This document shows positions 33,501 through 42,342 of a stretch of 64,000 nucleotides of DNA, in pieces. Both the position numbers and the translations under genes were made by a program. The stretch is from Pseudomonas sp. ok272 (lineage in GTDB: Bacteria > Pseudomonadota > Gammaproteobacteria > Pseudomonadales > Pseudomonadaceae): assembly GCF_900109995.1 (NCBI RefSeq), contig NZ_FOCB01000007.1, positions 62,001 to 126,000 of the forward strand, written 5' to 3'. The notes beneath the pieces were generated by a model. It searched no databases and was not told where the DNA came from. It was given only the letters and a program-made list of their open reading frames with translations. Positions within the stretch are counted from its first letter, which is position 1. The number at the start of each line of letters is the position of its first letter.

Positions 33501-34447
33501 AGTTCTTCGTCACGGCCAGTATCGGTATTGCCCTGAGCCCGCAGGACGGCGACGAACTGAGCCAACTGATGAAAAACGCCGACACCGCGATGTATCACGC
33601 CAAGGAGCGCGGCAAGAACAACTTCCAGTTCTATCAGGCGGACATGAACGCCAGTGCCCTGGAACGCCTGGAGCTGGAAAGCGACCTGCGCCACGCCCTG
33701 GAACAAAACGAATTCGTGCTCTACTACCAGCCGCAGTTCAGCGGCGACGGCAAGCGCCTAACCGGTGCCGAGGCCCTGTTGCGCTGGCGCCATCCGCGTC
33801 GTGGCCTGGTGCCGCCTGGGGACTTCATCCCGGTCCTGGAAGAACTCGGGCTGGTCGTCGAGGCCGGCGACTGGGTGATCCGCGAAGCCTGCCACCAACT
33901 CAAGGCCTGGCACCAAGCCAATGTGCACGTCCCCAAGGTGTCGGTGAACATTTCGGCGCGACAATTCTCCGATGGCCAACTCGGTACGCGGATCGCCACC
34001 ATCCTCAAGGAAGTCGACCTGCCACCGGCGTGCCTGGAACTGGAACTGACCGAAAGCATCCTGATGCGCGAAGTCAGCGAGGCCATGCAGATTCTCGCCG
34101 GGCTGAAACAGCTCGGCCTGAGCATCGCGGTCGACGACTTTGGCACCGGTTACTCGTCGCTCAACTACTTGAAGCAGTTCCCGATCGATGTGCTGAAGAT
34201 TGACCAGACGTTCGTCGACGGCCTGCCGTCGGGCGAGCAGGACGCGCAAATTGCCCGGGCAATCATCGCCATGGCCCACAGCCTGAACCTGGCCGTGATC
34301 GCCGAAGGGGTGGAGACGCAGGAGCAACTCGACTTCCTGCGTGAACACGGCTGCGACGAAGTACAAGGCTACCTGTTCGGCCGCCCGATGCCAGCCGAAC
34401 AGTTTGAAATCCAGGTCAGCCAGGACGCGCTGTTCGCGTTTGACTGA
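30599..34447 (+). CDS. morA: MorA-like PAS-GGDEF-EAL membrane protein
   Basis: Dual c-di-GMP enzyme that in pseudomonads controls flagella timing and biofilm. 1282 residues from a TTG at 30599. Membrane segment at about 29-47, periplasmic domain, second segment near 265-285, then several PAS/PAC units (about 300-830). GGDEF motif is intact at 926-930 (RMGGDEFTLLL); the EAL domain is intact (E1058 in EALLRW, ELTESILM, VDDFGTGYSSL, KIDQTFV, EGVETQEQL). Both cyclase and phosphodiesterase activities are possible. It lies upstream of glyA, as PA4601 does in P. aeruginosa. Confidence 0.92.
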   Translation: MSNATSPSSARALHPATGSPLRGSLKGALATLVLLLLGLLFWQLLDQLHETQKSQRQYTIDYTADLAAQVSLNMALNAQIALNLLPIVEQPQTDEQQQAVLRKLQQSLPDVLSVALLSPSGKVLSDSAEDSQDADYLSELVRRSRAQAHYFSNADDGSAVHLLLHQASGSTRGFWVLRLRPTFFSSLTKQSDVSIRPLWLVENRITQQIISRDDLLPSAHPSQLTEEDHANTVLVVPLSSSDWQLRGLFDRQRVIEQLLPAFIGKCLLGLAFSLLPLIALLNMRRRQGQVNEGRRRYQDIFDGTGVALCVLDLSGLKAAFGKSHLQTDDQLKAWLANPAQRQQLLQELRITEVNQVALHLLNVQSHDQAWKLLIDGQPHDGNAIGNQLLEAVFAQHKQLELEITLQDTQGHDQHLWLVLRFPEDPHDYKAVILSINDITSRKLIELSLLEREGFWSDVVRTVPDHLYVQDVISLRMIFSNHHLGQTLGYNKIELQQMGEYFWEILLNPEDADHYHRLRQEQRQGGYTQLLRCQLRFRHRDGEWRCFEVREQALARDKHDQVTRIIGVAKDITDQIEASESLRDSEQRYRMLAESISDVIFSTDNQLALNYVSPSVQAVLGYDAQWIFQNGWQSIIANPQQLTGIYSLMDRVSKALNKPEQLAQLRSQVKTQLFLFDSLRADGRKIPIELRVVLVWDEHGAFEGVLGVGRDISQQRRAEKDLRMAATVFEHSTSAILITDPAGYIVQANEAFSRVSGYEVAQVLDQLPNMLTVDEQQEAHLRYVLKQLHLHNTWEGEVRLKRRNGEHYPAWVGITAVLDDEGDLASYVCFFSDISERKASEQRIHRLAYYDALTHLPNRTLFQDRLHTALQTAQRHKSWVVLMFLDLDRFKPINDSLGHAAGDRMLKEMATRLLACVDEDDTVARMGGDEFTLLLQLRTTREVALNRAIHVAEQILASLVKPFVLEGREFFVTASIGIALSPQDGDELSQLMKNADTAMYHAKERGKNNFQFYQADMNASALERLELESDLRHALEQNEFVLYYQPQFSGDGKRLTGAEALLRWRHPRRGLVPPGDFIPVLEELGLVVEAGDWVIREACHQLKAWHQANVHVPKVSVNISARQFSDGQLGTRIATILKEVDLPPACLELELTESILMREVSEAMQILAGLKQLGLSIAVDDFGTGYSSLNYLKQFPIDVLKIDQTFVDGLPSGEQDAQIARAIIAMAHSLNLAVIAEGVETQEQLDFLREHGCDEVQGYLFGRPMPAEQFEIQVSQDALFAFD

Positions 34448-34473
34448 AAGGCCCTCGCGACACTGGCGACTGC

Positions 34474-34535
34474 TTCGCGGGCAAGCCTCGCGCCTACGGG
34501 TCTCACCGTCTGTAGGCGCGAGGTTTGCCCGCGAA
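34474..34535. repeat. REP pair, TAGGCGCGAGG subtype
   Basis: TTCGCGGGCAAGCCTCGCGCCTAC and its near-complement GTAGGCGCGAGGTTTGCCCGCGAA with only 14 bases between. It could form a long stem after morA. Confidence 0.85.
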
Positions 34536-34669
34536 AAAACCTGACCAGACACCGTACATCCGGTCATGAAAGCCACTTGTCTGCGACATGATGCCCTTTC
34601 ATATGCCATCCAAAACCCATTGGGTTAGAATGCCCTCCTTTTCTGCCCCCCCGATCCTTGAGGACCGCC

Positions 34670-35923
34670 ATGTTCAGCCGTGATTTGACCATTGCCAAGT
34701 ACGACGCCGACCTTTTTGCCGCCATGGAGCAAGAAGCTCAGCGCCAGGAAGAACACATCGAGCTGATCGCTTCGGAAAACTACACCAGCCCAGCGGTGAT
34801 GGAAGCTCAAGGCTCGGTACTGACCAACAAGTACGCCGAAGGCTACCCGGGCAAGCGCTACTACGGCGGTTGCGAGTTCGTCGACATCGTTGAGCAACTG
34901 GCCATCGACCGCGCCAAGGAACTGTTCGGCGCCGACTACGCCAACGTCCAGCCACATGCGGGCTCCCAAGCCAACAGCGCCGTGTACCTGGCCTTGCTGC
35001 AAGCGGGCGACACCATCCTGGGCATGAGCCTGGCCCACGGCGGTCACCTGACCCACGGCGCCAGCGTTTCCTCCTCCGGCAAGCTGTACAACGCGATCCA
35101 GTACGGCATCGACGGCAACGGCCTGATCGACTACGACGAAGTCGAGCGCCTGGCGGTCGAGCACCAGCCAAAAATGATCGTGGCCGGTTTCTCTGCCTAC
35201 TCGCAGATCCTCGACTTCCCACGCTTTCGCGCCATCGCTGACAAAGTCGGCGCTTACCTGTTCGTCGACATGGCTCACGTCGCCGGCCTGGTCGCTGCGG
35301 GCGTGTACCCGAACCCGGTCCCATTCGCCGACGTGGTCACCACCACGACCCACAAGACCCTGCGCGGTCCACGTGGCGGCCTGATCCTGGCTCGCGCCAA
35401 CGCCGAGATCGAGAAAAAGCTCAACTCCGCGGTATTCCCAGGTGGCCAGGGCGGCCCACTGGAACACGTGATCGCGGCCAAGGCGATCTGCTTCAAGGAA
35501 GCGCTGCAGCCTGAGTTCAAGACCTACCAGCAGCAAGTGGTGAAAAACGCCAAGGCCATGGCCGGCGTGTTCATCGAGCGCGGCTTTGACGTGGTCTCCG
35601 GCGGGACCGAGAACCACCTGTTCCTGCTGTCGCTGATCAAGCAGGACATCTCCGGTAAAGATGCTGACGCCGCCCTGGGCAAAGCCTTCATCACCGTGAA
35701 CAAGAACTCGGTGCCGAATGACCCGCGCTCCCCGTTCGTCACCTCCGGCCTGCGCTTTGGCACCCCGGCTGTGACCACCCGCGGCTTCAACGAAGCAGAC
35801 TGCAAGGAACTGGCTGGCTGGATCTGCGACATCCTGGCTGACCTTTCCAACGAAGCGGTGATCGACGCCGTTCGCGAGAAGGTCAAGGCCATCTGCAAGA
35901 AGCTGCCGGTATACGGTGCCTGA
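34670..35923 (+). CDS. glyA: Serine hydroxymethyltransferase
   Basis: PLP enzyme that turns serine and tetrahydrofolate into glycine and methylene-THF. 417 residues from 34670 ([12 protein letters not shown]). The PLP lysine is K229 in [25 protein letters not shown] and [11 protein letters not shown] are further signatures. A -10-like TAGAAT lies at 34626-34631 without a clear -35. Ends in a strong terminator. Confidence 0.98.
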   Translation: MFSRDLTIAKYDADLFAAMEQEAQRQEEHIELIASENYTSPAVMEAQGSVLTNKYAEGYPGKRYYGGCEFVDIVEQLAIDRAKELFGADYANVQPHAGSQANSAVYLALLQAGDTILGMSLAHGGHLTHGASVSSSGKLYNAIQYGIDGNGLIDYDEVERLAVEHQPKMIVAGFSAYSQILDFPRFRAIADKVGAYLFVDMAHVAGLVAAGVYPNPVPFADVVTTTTHKTLRGPRGGLILARANAEIEKKLNSAVFPGGQGGPLEHVIAAKAICFKEALQPEFKTYQQQVVKNAKAMAGVFIERGFDVVSGGTENHLFLLSLIKQDISGKDADAALGKAFITVNKNSVPNDPRSPFVTSGLRFGTPAVTTRGFNEADCKELAGWICDILADLSNEAVIDAVREKVKAICKKLPVYGA

Positions 35924-35939
35924 TTGCAACTAGCGACAT

Positions 35940-35973
35940 AAAAAGCCCGGCGAATTCGCCGGGCTTTTTTTCG
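35940..35973 (+). terminator. Terminator after glyA
   Basis: AAAAGCCCGGCGAATTCGCCGGGC followed by seven T; the stem is perfect through the GAATTC centre. Confidence 0.95.
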
Positions 35974-35980
35974 CCTTTAA

Positions 35981-36130
35981 TTTAACACTCAATCATTGAT
36001 ACAACCAACAACTCACCAAACAAACTCCCGCACCTACAAACCACCAACACACCGAAACACATAACAACTTTCACAACACTAAAAAAAGCTTACCCTCCAA
36101 ACCTTAAACCCAAAGCACCCCATTAACTTA
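35981..36130 (+). promoter_or_regulatory. A/C-rich, G-poor leader of the orphan gene
   Basis: From 36001 to 36060 I count 28 A, 27 C, 3 T and 2 G; 36061-36120 again has only 2 G. Such strand bias leaves the RNA almost unable to fold. It contains CAA/ACA repeats that could serve as Hfq-type (AANAANAA-like) sites. It ends in AAGGATAAG just before the start codon. Confidence 0.5.
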
Positions 36131-36141
36131 AGGATAAGTTT

Positions 36142-36714
36142 ATGAGCACTAATCGCCAAAAATCGTTTATCGCCACACTGCAAATTGATAACGCCCACGT
36201 ACAATCCCTTGGCGTTCTACATGGCGTTCCAGCCTTAAGGACCGAAACTTCTTTTTCGGGTGGCTGGTTCACCGGAGCCAAACGGACAAAAGACGACTCG
36301 CACCTGCTAGGCTGTCGGCCTATCGACGAAGTCAACAACACCACCCCCTGGACTATTTATTTCCGCTGCACAAACGACTACTACATCCTGTACATCCGTA
36401 CTCACGAAACTTACACCGGGCTGTGCATCAGTAAGGACTCGCAGGGCATGCTAGGCGCCCTCGATCCCGACGAGAATGACATCACATCGTTCAATATCCT
36501 TAATTTGAACAACCGCATTATCACCCTGCAAGACATGCCCCGCGGTGTTCATTATGTTCGACTCAAAGCTCGAAACTCAGAGCGTATCGGCTCAATTAGG
36601 CGCAACGGAGCGCCCTACAATTATTTCTGTGAAACTCCCTACGCCGGCCAGGTATTCAAGTCAACCATTCTTGAACGTAACGCCTCTTACATAAGTAATC
36701 CGGACGAAGTCTGA
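36142..36714 (+). CDS. AT-rich orphan gene, possible beta-trefoil protein
   Basis: 190 residues, no signal peptide and no membrane segment. The protein is rich in Tyr, Asn and Thr. The stretch YILYIRTHETYTGLCISKD and the following MLGALDPDENDITSFNIL resemble a fascin/beta-trefoil repeat (strand, GxYL-like turn, strand, FxI), and a second weaker repeat follows (HYVRLKARNSERIGSI). This is inference from pattern only. Base composition is lower in GC than on either side, which suggests recent arrival between glyA and the CobW gene. AAGGATAAG precedes the ATG. I do not recognise a named family. Confidence 0.75.
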   Translation: MSTNRQKSFIATLQIDNAHVQSLGVLHGVPALRTETSFSGGWFTGAKRTKDDSHLLGCRPIDEVNNTTPWTIYFRCTNDYYILYIRTHETYTGLCISKDSQGMLGALDPDENDITSFNILNLNNRIITLQDMPRGVHYVRLKARNSERIGSIRRNGAPYNYFCETPYAGQVFKSTILERNASYISNPDEV

Positions 36715-37016
36715 CAGGCACCACGGCCACGACCGATTACTTACAACTCGCGAAGTACCCACATAAATAAAGATCAACAACACGCCATTATTGCGACATT
36801 CCGCACACGCGCCAGTTGCTGAGAACAGAACGTAACTGCGGTGATTTTGATTCAATAATGGGCACGCTTGTTCGCACTAATCGCCAGCAGCGTACATCGG
36901 CCCTGAACTTCACCTTCATTATCATTCAGCGCACTGCGTCCAACTAAACTCGGCGTCACCTATTGCACAGCACACAGCAGTGCCCTCGCGCTCAGGCAGG
37001 GCACTGCCATCGACCC
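36715..37016. other. AT-rich intergenic region after the orphan gene
   Basis: About 300 bases without a convincing gene. The left part shares the low GC of the orphan gene. The right end (36977-37006) holds a 10-bp perfect stem GCAGTGCCCT/AGGGCACTGC right after the stop of the CobW gene; it lacks a T-run but could end that transcript. No terminator is seen directly after the orphan gene. Confidence 0.6.
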
Positions 37017-37988
37017 TCACGCCACCTGAATCGCAGCGAACCCCTGGCGGATTCGTTCTTGCGGCAACTCATCGGCGATAAACACGATCACGCTTTCCCG
37101 CACCTCGCCGTCGGCCCATTCGCTGTCCCAGTCAAACCCGTACAGCTTGAGCACGCCCTGGAACACCAGGCGCCGAGACTCACCCGCAATGCTCAACACA
37201 CCTTTGTAGCGCAGCAACTGCTTGCCATGCTCTTCCAGCAGTTGGTTCATGAACTCGCTGAGCTTATCGATATCCAGCGGTTGGTCAGTGCGTAACACCA
37301 GGCTGGATATCCGGTCGATGGACGGCGCCTTGCTCACCGGACGCAGGCTCAACCCCGCGCCCAGGTCGGCATTGAGATTGAAACCACGAATGTCCAAAAG
37401 CTCGGCCAGGTCGATCCGGCCGTGGTCGACCACCCGGATCGACGCACGCCGATTGATCCGCGCCAGCCGTTCGCTCAAGGCCTCGAAGGTCGACGCGTCC
37501 ACCAGGTCGCACTTGCTCACCAGCAACCGGTCGGCGAAACCGATCTGCGCCTGGGCGATGGTCTGGGTCAGGTGGACATCGGCGTGGGCGGCATCGACCA
37601 GGGTCAGGATGCCATCGAGGATATAGCGCTCGCGCAGTTCTTCATCGATGAAAAACGTTTGCGCCACAGGTGCCGGATCGGCCAGGCCGGTGCATTCGAT
37701 GACCAGGCGATCGAACGCGATCTCGCCACTGTCCAGGCGCTCCAGCAGCAGGTACAGCGCGCGGGTCAGGTCGGTATGGATGGTGCAGCAGACGCAGCCG
37801 TTGGCCAGCGTCATCACCTGGACCGGCTCGTCGCCCAGCAGTTGGGTGTCGATGCCGGCATCACTGAATTCGTTTTCGATCACGGCGATCTTCAGGCCGT
37901 GCTCGGCCTTGAGCAGGTGGCGCAGCAGCGTGGTTTTGCCAGCGCCGAGAAAGCCGCTGAGGATCGTGACCGGAATGGGAGAGGACAA
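37017..37988 (-). CDS. CobW/COG0523 family G3E GTPase
   Basis: Metallochaperone-type GTPase, 323 residues. Walker A GFLGAGKTT at about 12-20, the metal-binding GCVCCTI motif, and ECTGLADPAPV; the C-terminal CobW domain follows. There is no His-rich tail, so a zinc role is not strongly indicated. The start is a TTG at 37988, with AGGAG eight bases ahead; an extension to 38063 runs through a REP sequence and is not real. It lies before ybdD-cstA on the same strand, as in P. aeruginosa PA4604-PA4606. Confidence 0.9.
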   Translation of the reverse strand: MSSPIPVTILSGFLGAGKTTLLRHLLKAEHGLKIAVIENEFSDAGIDTQLLGDEPVQVMTLANGCVCCTIHTDLTRALYLLLERLDSGEIAFDRLVIECTGLADPAPVAQTFFIDEELRERYILDGILTLVDAAHADVHLTQTIAQAQIGFADRLLVSKCDLVDASTFEALSERLARINRRASIRVVDHGRIDLAELLDIRGFNLNADLGAGLSLRPVSKAPSIDRISSLVLRTDQPLDIDKLSEFMNQLLEEHGKQLLRYKGVLSIAGESRRLVFQGVLKLYGFDWDSEWADGEVRESVIVFIADELPQERIRQGFAAIQVA

Positions 37989-38027
37989 AAGCAGTTCTCC
38001 TGATGACTGAAGGATTTCAAAACAAAT

Positions 38028-38115
38028 GTGGGAGCGAGCCTGCTCGCGATAGCGGACTGTCAATCAACACCGAGGTTGAAGGCAAGACCGTCATCGCGAG
38101 CAGGCTCGCTCCCAC
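38028..38115. repeat. REP pair between ybdD and the CobW gene
   Basis: GTGGGAGCGAGCCTGCTCGCG at 38028 and its complement ending at 38115, around a spacer of about 45 bases. Confidence 0.9.
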
Positions 38116-38144
38116 TGGGAGGTCACACCAACCCGCTTACCGAG

Positions 38145-38342
38145 TCAGCAGCACTTCGGGCCACCCTTGCCGCCGTAACGCGCTTCCTGACGTTCCCGGA
38201 AGAACATCTCGTAGCTCATCACCGGCTTGTCCGGGTGTTTGGTTTGCATATGCTCGACGTAAGTGTCGTAGTCAGGCATGCCGACCATCAGGCGCGCGGC
38301 CTGACCGAGGTATTTACCGAGGCGACTCAGGTCATTGAACAT
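38145..38342 (-). CDS. YbdD/YjiX (DUF466) small protein
   Basis: 65 residues. [38 protein letters not shown] is the diagnostic DUF466 sequence, and the protein ends in two Cys. It always accompanies the CstA family peptide/pyruvate transporter and is needed for transport in enteric homologues. It starts 15 bp after cstA. Confidence 0.95.
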   Translation of the reverse strand: MFNDLSRLGKYLGQAARLMVGMPDYDTYVEHMQTKHPDKPVMSYEMFFRERQEARYGGKGGPKCC

Positions 38343-38357
38343 GCTGCAATCCTCACG

Positions 38358-40424
38358 TTATGCATCCGGCAGCGCCTGGAATGGCGATTCCTTATCCGTA
38401 CGCTCCTTGCTGCCCCAGGCACGAACACCGACCTTGAGCGCATAGAACAGGATACTGAAGACCACGAACAGGAACAGCGCCGTCAGCGTGGCGTTGGTGT
38501 AGGCGTTGAAGATCACGTGCTGCATCTGCGAGATGTCCTTGGCCGGGGCAATGATCTGTCCGTTGGCCAGGGCATCGCTGTACTTCTTGGCCAGCGACAG
38601 GAAGCCGATCGCCGGGTTGGCGTCGAACAGCTTGATGAAGCCTGCGGTGGTGGTGCAGATCAGCAGCCATACCGCGGGCAGCATGGTCACCCAGATGTAG
38701 CGTTGGCGCTTCATTTTGATCAACACCACCGTGGCGAGCATCAGCGCGATACCGGCCAGCATCTGGTTGGAGATGCCGAACAGCGGCCACAAGGTGTTGA
38801 TCCCGCCCAGCGGATCGACCACGCCCTGGTACAGCAACCAGCCCCACATCGCCACACAACCGGCGGTGGCGATCAGGTTGGCGGTCCAGGACTCGGTACG
38901 CTTGAGCGCAGGGACGAACGAACCGAGCAAATCCTGCAACATGAAACGCCCGGCACGGGTGCCGGCGTCCACCGCCGTCAGGATGAACAGCGCCTCGAAC
39001 AGGATTGCAAAGTGGTACCAGAACGCCATGGTGTTTTCACCCGGCAGGACACTGTGCAGGATCTGCGCGATACCGACCGCCAGGGTCGGCGCACCACCGG
39101 CACGGGCCAGGATCGTGGTTTCACCGATGTCATGGGCCACCGCTTGCAGCGCTTCCGGGGTAATCATGAAGCCCCAGCTGCTGACGGTTTGCGCCACGCT
39201 CACCACATCACTGCCCACCACGGCGGCTGGGCTGTTCATCGCGAAGTACACGCCTGGCTCGATGACCGAGGCGGCAACCATGGCCATGATGGCCACGAAG
39301 GACTCCATCAACATGCCGCCGTAGCCGATGTAGCGGGCGTTGGTTTCGTTATCCAGCAGCTTGGGCGTGGTGCCCGAGGAAATCAGCGCGTGGAAACCCG
39401 AGACCGCACCGCACGCAATGGTAATGAACAGGAACGGGAACAGACCGCCTTTCCATACCGGGCCCGTGCCATCGACGAACTGGGTCAGTGCCGGCATTTT
39501 CAGCTCGGGCATGGTCACCAGGATACCGATGGCCAGCGCAATGATCGTGCCGATCTTGAGGAAGGTAGAGAGGTAGTCACGGGGGGCCAGGATCAGCCAC
39601 ACCGGCAACGATGCCGCGACAAAGCCGTAGCCGACCAGCATCCAGGTGATTTCGATCCCGGTGAAGGTGAAGGCCTTGGCCCATACCGGGTCAGCGGCAA
39701 TCTGCCCGCCCAGCCAGATGGAACCCAGCAGCAGCAGCACACCCACGATCGAGATTTCGCCGATGCGCCCCGGACGGATGTAGCGCATGTAGATGCCCAT
39801 GAACATCGCGATCGGGATGGTCGCCATCACCGTGAAGATGCCCCATGGGCTTTCGGCCAGGGCCTTGACCACGATCAGCGCCAGCACCGCGAGGATGATG
39901 ATCATGATCAGGAAGCAGCCAAACAGCGCAATCGTGCCGGGGATACGGCCCATCTCCTCACGGACCATGTCACCCAGGGAGCGACCGTTGCGGCGAGTGG
40001 ACATGAACAGGACCATGAAGTCCTGGACCGCACCCGCCAGCACCACACCGGCGATCAGCCACAAGGTGCCAGGCAGATAGCCCATCTGCGCAGCCAGGAC
40101 CGGGCCGACCAACGGGCCGGCGCCGGCGATTGCCGCGAAGTGGTGACCAAAAAGAATGTGTTTGTTGGTCGGCACATAGTCCAGACCGTCGTTATTGAGC
40201 ACCGCGGGAGTCGCTCGCCGTGGATCCAGTTGCATCACGTGAGTCGCGATGAACAGGCTGTAGTAACGATACGCAACCAGATAAATGGCCACTGCCGCGA
40301 CCACAATCCACAAGGCGTTGATCGCCTCGCCCCGCCGCAACGCAACGACACCCAGGGCACCCGCCCCAATGATTGCCAGCAGCAGCCAGGGTAGATGGCG
40401 TAGCAGGCTATTATTATTTTTCAT
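38358..40424 (-). CDS. cstA: Carbon starvation protein CstA
   Basis: Inner-membrane transporter of 688 residues with about 16-18 hydrophobic segments. In enterics this family takes up peptides and pyruvate. Conserved pieces include the N-terminal TPAVLNNDGLDYVPTNKHILFGHHFAAIAGAGPLVGPVLAAQ (shown by its ends: NKHILFGHHF and GAGPLVGPV) and GFHALISSGTTPK. It heads the cstA-ybdD-CobW group. Carbon control is expected from the family but no operator was identified. Confidence 0.95.
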   Translation of the reverse strand: MKNNNSLLRHLPWLLLAIIGAGALGVVALRRGEAINALWIVVAAVAIYLVAYRYYSLFIATHVMQLDPRRATPAVLNNDGLDYVPTNKHILFGHHFAAIAGAGPLVGPVLAAQMGYLPGTLWLIAGVVLAGAVQDFMVLFMSTRRNGRSLGDMVREEMGRIPGTIALFGCFLIMIIILAVLALIVVKALAESPWGIFTVMATIPIAMFMGIYMRYIRPGRIGEISIVGVLLLLGSIWLGGQIAADPVWAKAFTFTGIEITWMLVGYGFVAASLPVWLILAPRDYLSTFLKIGTIIALAIGILVTMPELKMPALTQFVDGTGPVWKGGLFPFLFITIACGAVSGFHALISSGTTPKLLDNETNARYIGYGGMLMESFVAIMAMVAASVIEPGVYFAMNSPAAVVGSDVVSVAQTVSSWGFMITPEALQAVAHDIGETTILARAGGAPTLAVGIAQILHSVLPGENTMAFWYHFAILFEALFILTAVDAGTRAGRFMLQDLLGSFVPALKRTESWTANLIATAGCVAMWGWLLYQGVVDPLGGINTLWPLFGISNQMLAGIALMLATVVLIKMKRQRYIWVTMLPAVWLLICTTTAGFIKLFDANPAIGFLSLAKKYSDALANGQIIAPAKDISQMQHVIFNAYTNATLTALFLFVVFSILFYALKVGVRAWGSKERTDKESPFQALPDA

Positions 40425-40582
40425 GTTTGTATTCCAGCCAGGTGGACTTGAGATAAAGCCACCCCGAGTTTAGCGCCGATTACCCCAAAGACCATACCCC
40501 GACGTTGGTCTAGCACGCCGCCTGGGTGGCAGCCCTGGCGGATGCGGGTCTATAGTCAGCAGACCATCCAAGGGACCGCGCC

Positions 40583-40951
40583 ATGAGCAAGCAAGCTGCC
40601 AATCGCCGCCGCTTCAAACGTATCGCGTTCGATGCCAGGACCGAGCTTCTCCAGGGTTCGCACCGCTGGCCGGTCAAGCTGATCGACCTGTCGCTCAAGG
40701 GTTTGTTGGTCGAACGCCCGGAGCCTTGGCTCGGTGACCAGACGCAGATTTTCTCGGTCGATATCCATTTGAGTGAGGACGTCGAGATCCGCATGGACGT
40801 GCAACTGACTCACGAAGATCATGGCCAGTTGGGATTTGTCTGTCGCTACATCAGCCTGGAATCCATCAGCAGCCTGCGACGGCTGATCGAGTTGAACCTG
40901 GGCGACCAGGCCGCACTCGAGCGTGAGCTGGGCGCGCTGATCGATATCTGA
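40583..40951 (+). CDS. PilZ domain protein (c-di-GMP receptor)
   Basis: 122 residues consisting of a single PilZ domain. The c-di-GMP binding motifs RRRFKR (residues 8-13) and DLSLKG (about 35-40) are intact. It is the apparent orthologue of P. aeruginosa PA4608, a stand-alone PilZ receptor, because it sits in the same place before radA. With MorA at 30.6 kb it is the second c-di-GMP gene of the window. Confidence 0.92.
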   Translation: MSKQAANRRRFKRIAFDARTELLQGSHRWPVKLIDLSLKGLLVERPEPWLGDQTQIFSVDIHLSEDVEIRMDVQLTHEDHGQLGFVCRYISLESISSLRRLIELNLGDQAALERELGALIDI

Positions 40952-40974
40952 CCGCCGCCGTCATTCATGCGGGC

Positions 40975-42342
40975 TTACTCGAACAGTGCGTCCAGGGCTT
41001 GTTCCAGGCGCGTCACCGCGATGATCTTCAACCCGGCCGGCGCCTCTTTCGGCGCATTGCCCTTGGGCACGATGGCGCGTTTGAAGCCGTGCTTGGCGGC
41101 TTCCTTCAAGCGCTCCTGGCCGCTGGGCACCGGCCGCACCTCGCCAGACAAGCCGACCTCACCGAACACCAGCAAGTCGTGGGGCAACGGCCGATTGCGC
41201 AGGCTGGACATCACCGCCGCCATCAACGCCAGGTCGGAGGCTGTTTCCAGCACCTTGACCCCGCCCACCACGTTGAGGAACACATCCTGATCGTGCGTTG
41301 GAATCCCACCGTGACGATGCAACACGGCCAACAGCATCGCCAGGCGGTTTTGATCCAGGCCCAGCGTCACCCGCCGCGGGTTGGCCAAGTGGCTATCATC
41401 CACCAGCGCCTGCACCTCGACCAGCATCGGACGCGTGCCCTCCCATGTCGCCATCACCACACTGCCGGGCACTTCTTCCTGGGCACGCGTCAGAAAAATC
41501 GCCGAGGGGTTGGAGACTTCTTTCAGGCCTTTGTCGGTCATGCCAAACACACCCAACTCATTGACGGCGCCAAAGCGGTTCTTCACCGCTCGCAGCAGTC
41601 GCAAGCGACCATCGGACTCACCTTCGAAATACAGCACGGTATCGACCATGTGCTCCAGCACCCGGGGACCGGCCAGTGCGCCTTCCTTGGTCACATGCCC
41701 CACCAGGAAAATCGCCGTGCCACTTTGTTTCGCGTAGCGCACCAACAGCGCCGCACTCTCGCGCACCTGGGACACGCCGCCCGGGGCCGACTGCAACTGT
41801 TCAGTGAAAATGGTCTGGATCGAGTCGATCACCATGACCTTGGGCTTTTCCACGCGAGCCGTGGCGATGATGGTTTCGATGCAGGTTTCGGTCATCACCC
41901 GCAACTGGCCCTGGGGCAATCCCAGGCGGCGGGCACGCATCGCCACTTGTTGCTGGGACTCTTCGCCCGTGACGTACAACGCCGGCATGCGCGTGGCCAG
42001 GCTGCACAGGGTCTGCAGGAGAATGGTCGACTTGCCGATGCCTGGATCCCCGCCGATCAGCACCACCGAGCCATCCACCAAGCCGCCGCCCAACACCCGG
42101 TCCAACTCACCCGAGGCAGTGGAGAAACGCGGGATCTCCGCAACGCTGACTTCGGCCAGGGTCTTGATCTGCGCCTGCTGCCCAGTCCAACCGGTACGGC
42201 CGCTGGGGGCCGCGGCACCGCCGCTTTCCACCAGGGTTTCGGTCAGGGTGTTCCAGGCCCCGCATTCACCGCACTGGCCAGCCCACTTGGGAAAGGTCGA
42301 GCCACACTCGGTGCAGCCGTACATGCGCTTTGCCTTGGCCAT
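40975..42342 (-). CDS. radA: DNA repair protein RadA
   Basis: RecA-like branch-migration ATPase, 455 residues. N-terminal C4 zinc finger (CTECGSTFPKWAGQCGEC), Walker A GGDPGIGKST, the RadA-specific KNRFG motif (VKNRFGAVNELG), and a C-terminal Lon-protease-like domain without the catalytic Ser-Lys arrangement. Converges on the PilZ gene with 23 bp between stops. Confidence 0.98.
   Translation of the reverse strand: MAKAKRMYGCTECGSTFPKWAGQCGECGAWNTLTETLVESGGAAAPSGRTGWTGQQAQIKTLAEVSVAEIPRFSTASGELDRVLGGGLVDGSVVLIGGDPGIGKSTILLQTLCSLATRMPALYVTGEESQQQVAMRARRLGLPQGQLRVMTETCIETIIATARVEKPKVMVIDSIQTIFTEQLQSAPGGVSQVRESAALLVRYAKQSGTAIFLVGHVTKEGALAGPRVLEHMVDTVLYFEGESDGRLRLLRAVKNRFGAVNELGVFGMTDKGLKEVSNPSAIFLTRAQEEVPGSVVMATWEGTRPMLVEVQALVDDSHLANPRRVTLGLDQNRLAMLLAVLHRHGGIPTHDQDVFLNVVGGVKVLETASDLALMAAVMSSLRNRPLPHDLLVFGEVGLSGEVRPVPSGQERLKEAAKHGFKRAIVPKGNAPKEAPAGLKIIAVTRLEQALDALFE

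Noticed and set aside
31631..33706. 691-codon leftward open frame
   Set aside because: Antisense to morA, whose PAS, GGDEF and EAL motifs are intact.
36900..36930. Possible Fur box (TTCATTATCATTCAG)
   Set aside because: Only one half matches and there is no gene start at a fitting distance.
38028..40394. 788-codon rightward open frame
   Set aside because: Antisense to cstA and ybdD and begins inside a REP pair.
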